The translations under genes and the position numbers were made by a program. Source: an uncultured Eubacteriales bacterium (GTDB lineage Bacteria > Bacillota > Clostridia > Christensenellales > CAG-138). Taken from it: a DNA stretch of 11,597 bases. The stretch is from NCBI GenBank assembly GCA_902768995.1, contig CACXNN010000035.1, forward strand, positions 1 through 11,597, in the 5' to 3' direction. The stretch's first letter is position 1; each line of letters starts with the position of its first letter. The notes beneath the pieces were generated by a model. It did no database searches, had not been told where the DNA came from, and saw only the letters and a list, made by a program, of their open reading frames with translations. Below, one piece after another: positions 1-7,213 of the stretch.

Positions 1-1274
1 TTGTCCTGCCGGATCAGCTTCACGGCCTCGGCGTACCGGCCCTCGGCGGCCATCTTGATATAGCCCTGGACGGCGATATGGGCCGGGCAGGCGGTCTTGC
101 AGGGGGAGGTGCCGGTGTCGTAGCAGTTGATCCTGTTGTGGTCCCGGTAGTCCCGGTCCCAGCGGTCCTGGCCCCACACGTGGTCGTCGGGCAGGTCGTG
201 GACCGGGTACTTCACCCTCGTGCCGTCGGCCTTGCAGAGCTTCTGCCCCAGCTTGGCCGCCCCGGCGGGGCAGACCTCCACGCACTTGCCGCAGGCCACG
301 CACTTTTCCTTGTCCACGTGGGCCCGATAGGCGGACCGGGACATGTTGGGGGTATTGAAGAGCTGGCTGGTGCGAAGGCCGTAGCAGCTGCCCGGCGAGC
401 AGTTGCAGATGCCCACGATCCGGTTCGGTCCGTCCAGGTTGGTGATCTGGTGGACGTAGCCCTTGCGCTCCGCCCGCTCGATGATCTCCATGGCCTCCTC
501 CCGGGTGATGTAGTGGGCGTCCTTGCCGGACTCCACCAAGAACTCCGCGATGTCGCCCACGCCGATGCACATGTAGCCCTCGATGTCGCCCACGCCCTCG
601 CCCCGGATGCGCTGGGCCTTGCGGCAGGCGCAGACCATGGTGCAGAAGGTGTCGTACTTCTGGAGCCAGTGGGAGAGATGCTCCACGCTGACGCTCTGGC
701 TGGACGCGTCGATGGCCTTCTCCACGGGGATCACGTGCATGCCGATGCCGGCCCCGCCGGGGGGCACCAGCTTGGCCGCCATTTCGAGAGGCTCCTGGGG
801 GGCCAGGTTGAACATGGTGGCCACCTCGGGGTGCTCGTCGGGCAGGGTCTTATGCTCCACCATGTACTCGCCGGAGCCCACCACCCACTTGGGAATGCAG
901 TACTGGATGTGCTGGTCCGGGTTGTCCCGGTTCTGCTCCACGATGCCGATCCAGACCAGATGGTCGATGACCTTCTGGGCCGCTTCCTCACTGATGCCGT
1001 TCTTCTCAGCCAGCCATTTGGTGGTCCGGCCCACCCGGCGCTTCTCGAAGCTCAGCATGAACCTGATCTCGTCCTTGGTGAGGAGCCGATCCAGGATCCA
1101 GAAATCCATATGGTTTTCCTTCATGCCGCCGGGGAGCTTCCGGGGGATGTTGTCCGTGATGAGCAGGGCCAGCTTCTTCACCAGCTTGGCCTTCTCCGGG
1201 TCGCTGCAATGGTGGCCGTCCACGGGATAGTCCCGCTCGTTCACGTGGATGCGGGGGTTCACTTCTTTTACCAT
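1..1274 (-). CDS. Multi-cluster Fe-S protein with start of a GltD-like oxidoreductase domain (partial, 3' end off the left edge)
   Basis: 424 residues are visible from an ATG that follows an AAGGAG site, 10 nt after the stop of the upstream flavoprotein reductase gene; the frame is open to the window edge. Residues about 57-112 look like a winged-helix fold. A cysteine-rich segment follows (C211, C215, C217, C236, then C290, C292, C297), in the style of CxC/CNC motifs found in anaerobic Fe-S oxidoreductases. A classic [4Fe-4S] motif lies at C325, C328, C331 and C335-Pro. The visible end (C384, C392, C396-Pro, then HIAVQGYI) resembles the N-terminal Fe-S domain of GltD/NfnB/dihydropyrimidine dehydrogenase-type proteins, so an FAD/NAD(P) domain probably lies beyond the edge. 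Inferred role: electron transfer, supplying or accepting electrons for the flavoproteins encoded upstream in the same operon. The exact reaction cannot be named. The fold assignment is firm for the 4Fe-4S site and moderate elsewhere. Confidence 0.8.
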   Translation of the reverse strand, partial: MVKEVNPRIHVNERDYPVDGHHCSDPEKAKLVKKLALLITDNIPRKLPGGMKENHMDFWILDRLLTKDEIRFMLSFEKRRVGRTTKWLAEKNGISEEAAQKVIDHLVWIGIVEQNRDNPDQHIQYCIPKWVVGSGEYMVEHKTLPDEHPEVATMFNLAPQEPLEMAAKLVPPGGAGIGMHVIPVEKAIDASSQSVSVEHLSHWLQKYDTFCTMVCACRKAQRIRGEGVGDIEGYMCIGVGDIAEFLVESGKDAHYITREEAMEIIERAERKGYVHQITNLDGPNRIVGICNCSPGSCYGLRTSQLFNTPNMSRSAYRAHVDKEKCVACGKCVEVCPAGAAKLGQKLCKADGTRVKYPVHDLPDDHVWGQDRWDRDYRDHNRINCYDTGTSPCKTACPAHIAVQGYIKMAAEGRYAEAVKLIRQD

Positions 1275-1284
1275 GTTCGTCTCC

Positions 1285-2469
1285 TTACTCGATGGGGATC
1301 TTGATGGTCATGTCGGAAAGGGGATAGGCGGCGCAGGCGTGGACGTAGTTGAAATCCTTGTCCGCGCCCCGGCGGCCGTCGTTCTCCGGGCACACGTAGT
1401 AGTCGCCCGCAAGGACCTTGGTCCGGCAGAAGCCGCACTCGCCGCTTCTACAGGCTGTGTCGATGCGGATGTTGGCCCGCTCGAGAGCCACCACCAAACT
1501 TTCCGTGGCCTTGGCGGGGATCCTGTCCTCGTGGGTGCCCCGGCGCACGGTGACGGTGTACACCTCGTCCCTCTTCTCCAAGGGGTAGCCGGGGAAGGTC
1601 GTGATGTCCTTGGCCTGGCCGAAGACCTCGAAGCGGACCCGGCGCTGGGGTACGTTCAGCTTTTGGATCTCGCCCCGGAGGAATTTGTACATGACCTGGG
1701 GGCCGCAGATGAAGTAGGAGGTGTCGCCCTCGGTGTACTTCTCGATGAGCTCGGCGGAGAGGAAGCCCCGCTCACCGGTCCAATTTGGCTCGTCCCCGGA
1801 GAGGACGTGGACCACCTTCACCCGGTCACAGGTAAGGGCCGCCAGCTGGTCCTTCAATATGATGTCGTCGGAGGACACGGAGCCGTAGAGGATGGTCAAA
1901 TCCATATCGAGGGTCCCGTGGGCGATCTCCTTGGCCATGGAGGCAAAGGGGGTGATGCCCACCCCGCCGGCGAGGGCCATGACCCGCTTGGCGTCCCGCA
2001 GGGGCTCGTAGTAGAACTGGCCGAGGCCCACGTTGCCCAGCAGATGGTCCCCCACCTTCAACTCGTTGTTCACGTAGTCGGCGATGAAGCCGTCGCCCTT
2101 CGATTTACGGACGGTGATCTCCACGTACCCGTTCTCCTGCCGGGCCTCGTAGGGGGCGGAGGAGAGGGAGTAGGGCCGGGAGACGATCTCCCCGTTCACG
2201 TTGAACTCCAACGAGATGAACTGGCCCGCGTAGAAGGGGGGCAGCTGCTTCCCGTCGGCGCGGACGAAGCGGACGGTCTTCGCCGTGGGGCTCACGGGGT
2301 AGATGTCCTGCACCACCAGCTCCAGCTTTCCGGGATGCCACTCCCGGGCCACGTTCCCGATGGGGTCCTCCTTCACGGGGATCGGGGAGGCGTTCTCAAA
2401 GGCGCTCAAGCGGGCCTTGGTGACCCGGGACGCGCCGCCTACATCCTTCAGAAATCCCTTGACTTTCAT
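1285..2469 (-). CDS. Ferredoxin-NAD(P)H reductase-type flavoprotein with C-terminal [2Fe-2S] domain
   Basis: 394 residues. An N-terminal extension of about 45 residues precedes a flavin-binding barrel with the RPYS signature at 98-101. The NAD(P)-binding half carries GGVGITPF at 168-175 and CGP at 255-257. The C-terminal 90 residues form a plant-type ferredoxin domain whose ligands are C340, C345, C348 and C379 (C-x4-C-x2-C-x30-C). This order matches the phenol hydroxylase/benzoate dioxygenase reductase class, which moves electrons from NAD(P)H through flavin to [2Fe-2S] and on to a partner. Here the likely partner is the CrtI-like flavoprotein encoded just upstream: its stop overlaps this ATG (ATGA), indicating translational coupling, and an AGGAGG lies about 10 nt upstream. 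The same frame stays open further upstream inside the previous gene, but that part has no domain content, so I chose the ATGA start. Domain calls are firm; the partner is inferred. Confidence 0.92.
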   Translation of the reverse strand: MKVKGFLKDVGGASRVTKARLSAFENASPIPVKEDPIGNVAREWHPGKLELVVQDIYPVSPTAKTVRFVRADGKQLPPFYAGQFISLEFNVNGEIVSRPYSLSSAPYEARQENGYVEITVRKSKGDGFIADYVNNELKVGDHLLGNVGLGQFYYEPLRDAKRVMALAGGVGITPFASMAKEIAHGTLDMDLTILYGSVSSDDIILKDQLAALTCDRVKVVHVLSGDEPNWTGERGFLSAELIEKYTEGDTSYFICGPQVMYKFLRGEIQKLNVPQRRVRFEVFGQAKDITTFPGYPLEKRDEVYTVTVRRGTHEDRIPAKATESLVVALERANIRIDTACRSGECGFCRTKVLAGDYYVCPENDGRRGADKDFNYVHACAAYPLSDMTIKIPIE

Positions 2470-4004
2470 TTCGCGGCCGCCTCCTTCTTCGCCTTGATGT
2501 CGTCCAGCACGTTCTTGGCCGCCTTCCGGCCGTTGGTCACGGCGGGGCCCATGCCGTCGCCGGAGATCTGGTGGGCGCCGGCGAACTCCAGCCCCTCGAT
2601 GAACTTCTCCTCGTGGGCGGTCTGAAGCCTTGCCACGATGTGGTCCTCCATGGTGTGGGCGTAGCCGTAGATGCAGCCGTTCCACATGCCGGTGTAGTGG
2701 GCCACGGTCATGGGCGTCTCGATGACGATCTCCAGGATGTGGTCCCGAAGGTTTACACCGTAGTACTTCGACATATCGTCGATCATCTGCTCCGCCACCC
2801 TGTGCTTCACCGCGTCGTATTCGTCGGCGGTGACCGTCTTCCAGCCGTCCACCCGGGGCAGGGTGGTGATGGAGAAGGAGCAGGTGCCCGCGGGCGTGGC
2901 GTCGGGGTTGCCGTAGTTGTGGCAGATGCAGGTCAAATACCGGTAAGGCCCCAGGCCCGCCAGGTCCTTGTAGAGCTCGTCGGTGTCCATGGTGTCGCCG
3001 ATGAAGATGCTGTAGTCCTTGATGCCCAGTTCCTGGGCGGGCTTATCGAGGATCATGATGACGCTGAAGGCCGTGAGGCTGAGCCTGCGGCCGTTGACCA
3101 TCTTCAACGCTTTCTCCGGGACCTCGCTGATGGGCTCGATCATGGAGGTGTAGACCTTGTTGGGGTAGGGGGCCGAGATCACGTAGTCCGCGTGGATCTC
3201 GTCGCCCCGGGCGGTGCGGACGCCGTAGACCTTGCCGTCCTTCACCAAAATCTTCTCCACGTGCTGCCGGTACTCGATCTGCACGCCCATAGCTTCCGCC
3301 CGCTCGGCCATCTTGAGGCTGATCTCGTGGGAGAACTTGTGGGGGATGTAGGAGCCGTAGCCGATGTAGTCCGCCATGAGCACGGCGAAGATGGTGAAGG
3401 GTAGGTCCTTAAAGCCGCTGCCCACGTAGATCCAGTAGGGGGCCAGCAGGTCCCGGGCCTTCTGGGGCAGGTCGAAGGTGTCCATGACCTCCGCCGTGGA
3501 GTAGCCCGCGGTCTTTACGAAGGCCTCGTGCTTCAGGAGCATCATGGGCTTGCTCATGGGGTGGATGGAGAGCTCGTTCACGCTGTCGAAGACGGTGTGA
3601 CAGAGGTTCAACAGCTTCAGCACCTTGTCGTAGGTGCCGGGGACCTCCCGGTCCACTTCCTTAGCGAAGGTCTCGAGACCCGGGTGCAGGGTCACTTCAA
3701 TGCCGGGCAGGGAGGCGTGGTAGGCTTCGGGGACCTTGAGCCAGTCCACAAATACGCCCATGTCCTCCAAAAACTTGCCCACCTTCAGCCGGTTCCCCTC
3801 GGGGCCGATGCTCATCATCTCGTGGAGGGCTGCCTCGATCTCGATGCCGCCGCGGACGAAGCTGGTGGCGATGCCGCCGGGCAGGTTGTGCCGCTCCAGC
3901 ACCAGCACGTCCAGCCCCTTGTCCGCCAGCATCAGCGCGGAACTTAGCCCCGCCAGGGCCCCGCCGATGACGATGACGTCATAGTGGTCTTTGTAGAATT
4001 TCAT
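2466..4004 (-). CDS. CrtI/retinol saturase-like FAD-dependent oxidoreductase
   Basis: 512 residues, the usual size of the phytoene desaturase/all-trans-retinol saturase family. The FAD dinucleotide-binding motif sits at the N terminus (IGGALAGL, G14-L20). The middle glycine of GxGxxG is alanine here (A16), a variation I recall in related flavoproteins. Acidic E37 ends the second strand and is followed by LPGGIATSF and a conserved-looking RGGIEIEAALHE block. The C terminus has the second FAD contact region, with GDGMGPAVTNGRKAA at roughly 479-493. Family members desaturate, isomerise or saturate C=C bonds in polyenes. Placed between a fatty acid isomerase homologue and a ferredoxin-type reductase, a C=C reductase acting on the isomerised lipid is the best guess, but substrate and direction are not visible. 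An AAGGAG lies upstream of the ATG. The gene is separated from the isomerase gene by 63 nt containing a hairpin and overlaps the next gene by 4 nt. Confidence 0.88.
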   Translation of the reverse strand: MKFYKDHYDVIVIGGALAGLSSALMLADKGLDVLVLERHNLPGGIATSFVRGGIEIEAALHEMMSIGPEGNRLKVGKFLEDMGVFVDWLKVPEAYHASLPGIEVTLHPGLETFAKEVDREVPGTYDKVLKLLNLCHTVFDSVNELSIHPMSKPMMLLKHEAFVKTAGYSTAEVMDTFDLPQKARDLLAPYWIYVGSGFKDLPFTIFAVLMADYIGYGSYIPHKFSHEISLKMAERAEAMGVQIEYRQHVEKILVKDGKVYGVRTARGDEIHADYVISAPYPNKVYTSMIEPISEVPEKALKMVNGRRLSLTAFSVIMILDKPAQELGIKDYSIFIGDTMDTDELYKDLAGLGPYRYLTCICHNYGNPDATPAGTCSFSITTLPRVDGWKTVTADEYDAVKHRVAEQMIDDMSKYYGVNLRDHILEIVIETPMTVAHYTGMWNGCIYGYAHTMEDHIVARLQTAHEEKFIEGLEFAGAHQISGDGMGPAVTNGRKAAKNVLDDIKAKKEAAAK

Positions 4005-4027
4005 GCTTTTCTCCTTATACGAAAGAT

Positions 4028-4053
4028 GAGGGAGCGAATGGAAACGCTCCCTC
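4028..4053 (-). other. Intercistronic hairpin between isomerase and CrtI-like genes
   Basis: A perfect 9-bp inverted repeat (GAGGGAGCG and CGCTCCCTC) with an 8-nt loop fills the middle of the 63-nt gap. Neither orientation is followed by a U-run, so it does not look like an intrinsic terminator. It may stabilise or process the mRNA so that the isomerase is made at a different level from the three downstream proteins. The structure is seen directly; the role is inferred. Confidence 0.6.
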
Positions 4054-4067
4054 GTGCACGGGGTATC

Positions 4068-5456
4068 TTAGAAGAACCGTTCGACCAGCTCGCGGGAGTA
4101 CTCGGCGGTCTCGTCCATGTCGCCGAAGCTCATGATCTCACCCGCGTAGTAGGTTTCGTACTTGCCCTGCATGGCCTCCACCTTGTCGTACCAGCCGGCG
4201 GCGTAGTCCTCGCTGAAGACATGGGGGAAGTAGTAGACGCTCCACTCGTTCACCACGTTGGAGGCGGGGTTGCGCATGGTCTTCAGGTCCTCCAGGACCA
4301 TCTGACGGCAGGTCTCATAGGGGACCTCCGCCATCTTCTGATGCTTCCGGAGGGCGTAGGTGGTGATGACCTGGTCCTTGGTGTCCCGCCAGCGGCGATA
4401 GTAGACCATCATATGGCCCAGCCGTTCCGGGACCATGTTGTCGAACACGTAGTAGGAGATCTCGGGATGGTCCTCGGGCTTGGTCTCCACGGCCAGCACG
4501 TCGTACCGCTCGTAGTCGATCTTGGAGAAGAGCTCCTTCTCGTCCTCTCGGGCGTCGAAGTAGTCCACCATGCCCACCTGGCCGTCGGCCCGCTTGTTGG
4601 GGATATAGAGGGGGGCGGTGACGATGATCTTGTCGTACTCCTCCACCTGGCCGTTGACGGTCACGTAGACCTTCCCGTCCTTGCGCTCCACCTTGTCGAT
4701 CTTGGCGCTCAGGCGGGCGGGGTGCTTCAGGTGGTCGTTGAGCTGCTCCCAGATGTACTGGGTGCCGTTCTTCCAGGTCCACAGGTTGATCTTCACGAAG
4801 TTCATACAGGTCTGGAAGTCCAGATACTTCAGCACGTAGGCCGCGGGGATCTCGTCGAAGTAGCCGTAGCCGAAGGAGGTGAAGGGCCCGATCCAGATGT
4901 CCTGGGTCAGCTCCACGCCGTTGAGCTTGCAGAACTGGTTGAAGGGCAGGCAGAGGTCCTTCAGGTTGGGGTTCTCGCCGCTGACGGGCTCCCGCTTCGA
5001 ATTGGCCTGGGAGAAGCCGTCGTACCGGCCCTGAGCCACGCCCCGATGGCCGTTCACGTCGTAGCCCTTGTACTTGGTCTCCAAAATCTCGCCCAGCTTC
5101 TTCACCTGCTTCTTCATCTTCAGCAGGCGGGGGATCTTCAGGATGTTCTTCTTGGGCTCGAAGGGCTCGATCACGTCGCCCTTGCTGTTCTTGTAGTTCC
5201 GGTTGAGCTTCGGACCGTCGTGGGTGATGCCGCAGAACTCCTCCACGTCGTGGACCGCATAGTAGCTGGGCACGCCCATGATGGCGCCCATCTCGTAGCG
5301 GCGGCCGTTGTAGGTGGGGGACCAACACTTGCCGCCCACCCGATCGAGACGCTCCAGGATGGTGTAGTTCTCGTACCCCTTCTTTTCCAGATACATGCCG
5401 GCGGAAAGGCCTGCGGGGCCGCCGCCCACGATGCAGATGCGGATGTCTTTATCCAT
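4068..5456 (-). CDS. FAD-dependent polyunsaturated fatty acid isomerase, PAI-like
   Basis: 462 residues from the chosen start. The FAD motif GGGPAG is at 11-16, E35 ends the second strand, and VGGKCWSP follows at 40-47. The blocks NGRRYEMGAIMGVPS, LKYLDFQTCMNFVK, ERLGHMMVYYRRW, CRQMVLEDL and the C-terminal YAGEIMSFG match my memory of the C. acnes linoleate 10,12-isomerase (PAI) almost block for block, at both ends and through the middle. PAI moves a double bond of free linoleic acid to give a conjugated diene, with FAD abstracting hydride. Compared with PAI (about 424 residues) this protein has an insertion near residues 138-160. I chose the ATG at 5456 because AGGAAG lies 8 nt upstream, PAI begins the same distance before its FAD motif, and a -10-like TACAAT falls between this ATG and the farthest upstream in-frame ATG (5525). 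It is the first gene of the redox operon. The family call is strong; exact substrate and regiochemistry are unknown. Confidence 0.85.
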   Translation of the reverse strand: MDKDIRICIVGGGPAGLSAGMYLEKKGYENYTILERLDRVGGKCWSPTYNGRRYEMGAIMGVPSYYAVHDVEEFCGITHDGPKLNRNYKNSKGDVIEPFEPKKNILKIPRLLKMKKQVKKLGEILETKYKGYDVNGHRGVAQGRYDGFSQANSKREPVSGENPNLKDLCLPFNQFCKLNGVELTQDIWIGPFTSFGYGYFDEIPAAYVLKYLDFQTCMNFVKINLWTWKNGTQYIWEQLNDHLKHPARLSAKIDKVERKDGKVYVTVNGQVEEYDKIIVTAPLYIPNKRADGQVGMVDYFDAREDEKELFSKIDYERYDVLAVETKPEDHPEISYYVFDNMVPERLGHMMVYYRRWRDTKDQVITTYALRKHQKMAEVPYETCRQMVLEDLKTMRNPASNVVNEWSVYYFPHVFSEDYAAGWYDKVEAMQGKYETYYAGEIMSFGDMDETAEYSRELVERFF

Positions 5457-5603
5457 ACCAAACTCTTCCTGAAAATTGATGGTTTCCATCCTTTTCATTG
5501 TAGCGCAAACCGCCTTGAAATGCACGCATTTTTTAGAAAAACGAAAACATTTCTTTTCTTTTCGGCCGGAGCGTGCTACTATATATCATAGGGAGGTGGA
5601 ACT
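5457..5603. promoter_or_regulatory. Divergent promoter region between redox operon and acyl-ligase operon
   Basis: 147 bp with no gene and much more A/T than its surroundings; it holds A- and T-tracts at about 5528-5563. On the minus strand TACAAT (5502-5497) is a good -10 candidate, about 40 nt before the isomerase start, but I see no convincing -35. On the plus strand TACTATATAT (5577-5586) is -10-like, only about 20 nt before the ligase ATG and overlapping the approach to its GGGAGGTGG ribosome site (5591-5599); its -35 is also weak. Weak -35 boxes on both sides would fit activator-dependent control of both arms. No known operator was recognised. Confidence 0.5.
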
Positions 5604-6962
5604 ATGCGGTTTACAGGCTTTGACGAGCTTCTGAGCCATTGGGCTCGGAAGGCGCCGGATAGGCCCGCCCTCGTCTACGAACGGGGCGGCCAACCCACCG
5701 TATGCACCTTTTCGGAGCTTCAGGAGCGGGTCCTTGCCCGGGCCAACGAGCTGGGCCGGGAGCCGGGCCTCTGTCGGGGCGTCGTCTGTGACGGGAGCTT
5801 CGACTGCGTCATAGAGATCTTCGCCACCGTGGTCTTCGGCAAGCGCCTGGTGCTCCTCAGCGAGAACGCCTCCGACGCCGCCCTCGTCGACATGGTGAAG
5901 GAGGCGGACATAGCCTCCCTGTGGGGCGATCCCGATCTGGTGGACGACCTCACCCCCTATCTGAACCCCAAGGCCGAGGGCGGCCCGGGCCGGGTGCTGT
6001 TCTTCACCTCCGGCACCACCAGCCGATCGAAGGCCGTGGTGCTCACCAGCGCCTCCCTCATGAGCAGCGCCTACAACGGCAGCGCCCTGCTGCCCCTCCA
6101 GCCGGAGGACAGGCTGTTGTGCATGCTGCCCCTCGATCACGTGTTCGGCTTCGTCTGCGGCCTTTTGTGGGGCCTTTCCTGCGGGGCTTCCGTGGCTCTC
6201 GGCCGCGGCACCCGGCACTATCTGGACGACTGCGCCTTCTTCCAGCCCACCGCCCTGTCCGCCGTGCCCATGCTGCTGGGCTTTTTGCTCCAGCATCAGG
6301 CCCTGAACGAGGGATTGAAGCTCATCCTGGTGGGCGCGGGCGGCTGCCCCAAGCCCCTTTTGGACGCAGCCCGGGCCATGGGCAAGGCGGTCCACTTCGG
6401 CTACGGCCTGACGGAGACCAGCTCCGGCGTGGCCTTGAGCCTGGGCAGCGACCCCTACGCCATGACCGTCTGCCCCGACGACACGGTGGACATCGCCCCC
6501 GACGGGGAGGTGCTGATCTCCGCCCCCACCTGCGTCATGCAGGGCTACTGGCGGCGGCCTGAGGACACCCGAGCGGCCCTGCGGGGCGGCGTCCTCCACA
6601 CCGGGGATCTGGGGCGGCTCGATTGGGCCGGGCGGCTGATCCTCACGGGCCGGAAGAAGGAGATGCTGGTGCTCATGGACGGCACCAAGCTGTTTTTGCC
6701 CGAGTACGAGGGGGCCATCGCCCGAGCCCTGGGCACCCCCGATCTGTGCGTGGTGCTGGAGGACCGGGGGCCCGTCCTCGTCATCGAAGGCCCGGCGCAG
6801 GAGAAGGGGCCCCTGTGGGAGAAGCTCAAGCCCGTCATGGCCCAGCTCCCCCGGGGCCAGCAATTGAGAGGCATGGAGTTTTACGGGGGGCCGCTGCCCC
6901 GGACCGCCAGCGGCAAGATCATGCGTTGGGCCGTCCAACGGGAAGGGAAAGAGGAGAAATGA
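5604..6962 (+). CDS. AMP-forming acyl ligase (acyl-CoA/acyl-ACP synthetase family)
   Basis: 452 residues, ANL superfamily. The ATP P-loop is TSGTTSRSK at 135-143 (the usual glycine after TT is serine), YGLTET is at 267-272, HTGD at 332-335, the GRKKE hinge at 349-353, and the catalytic lysine of PRTASGK is K438. All key positions are present, so it should adenylate a carboxylic acid and pass the acyl group to a thiol. It is shorter than typical long-chain acyl-CoA synthetases, with a brief N-terminal domain, similar in size to ligases that load carrier proteins. The next gene, overlapping by ATGA, encodes an acyl carrier protein, and the third a thioesterase, so acyl-ACP formation from a free fatty acid is more likely than acyl-CoA formation. 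A GGGAGGTGG site lies 4 nt upstream of the ATG. The substrate is inferred only from context. Confidence 0.88.
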   Translation: MRFTGFDELLSHWARKAPDRPALVYERGGQPTVCTFSELQERVLARANELGREPGLCRGVVCDGSFDCVIEIFATVVFGKRLVLLSENASDAALVDMVKEADIASLWGDPDLVDDLTPYLNPKAEGGPGRVLFFTSGTTSRSKAVVLTSASLMSSAYNGSALLPLQPEDRLLCMLPLDHVFGFVCGLLWGLSCGASVALGRGTRHYLDDCAFFQPTALSAVPMLLGFLLQHQALNEGLKLILVGAGGCPKPLLDAARAMGKAVHFGYGLTETSSGVALSLGSDPYAMTVCPDDTVDIAPDGEVLISAPTCVMQGYWRRPEDTRAALRGGVLHTGDLGRLDWAGRLILTGRKKEMLVLMDGTKLFLPEYEGAIARALGTPDLCVVLEDRGPVLVIEGPAQEKGPLWEKLKPVMAQLPRGQQLRGMEFYGGPLPRTASGKIMRWAVQREGKEEK

Positions 6963-7213
6963 CCCGCAGAGAGGAAATCTTGGAGAAGGCCAAGACCGTC
7001 ATCGTGGAGTCCCTGCCGGAGCTGGAGGGCCAGGCGTTCGACGAGGACACCGTCATCAACACGGACACGGGCATCGACTCCATGGGCTTCACCCTCATCA
7101 TCTGCCGTCTGGAGGCGGCTTTCGACGTGCGCATCCCCAATCGCCAGTGGCAGAAGCTGTCCACCCTGGGGGACGTGGTGGACGCCATCGAGAAGCGGAT
7201 GCCCAAGGCATGA
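6959..7213 (+). CDS. Acyl carrier protein
   Basis: 84 residues, the standard length. The phosphopantetheine attachment serine is S41 in GIDSMGF, followed by an amphipathic helix (LIICRLEAAFDVRIP) and a C-terminal helix ending in VVDAIEKRM, as in ACPs of fatty acid and polyketide systems. It overlaps the ligase stop and the thioesterase start by ATGA on each side, so the three proteins are translationally coupled. This is probably a dedicated carrier, not the housekeeping AcpP, because no fab genes are nearby. It needs a phosphopantetheinyl transferase from elsewhere in the genome. Confidence 0.9.
   Translation: MTRREEILEKAKTVIVESLPELEGQAFDEDTVINTDTGIDSMGFTLIICRLEAAFDVRIPNRQWQKLSTLGDVVDAIEKRMPKA

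Noticed and set aside
4028..4053. The hairpin as a transcription terminator
   Set aside because: No U-run follows in either direction, and the downstream genes need read-through from the isomerase.
5457..5525. Upstream ATG starts for the isomerase (at 5525 and others)
   Set aside because: They lack a well-spaced ribosome site, lie beyond the usual family N terminus, and the one at 5525 would precede the likely -10 box.
78..5591. Long plus-strand open frames opposite the redox operon (for example 78-1304, 1249-2625, 3984-5591)
   Set aside because: Their translations are low-complexity (rich in Val, Leu, Gly, His, Asp), show no domains, and mirror the minus-strand genes. They result from high GC at third codon positions.
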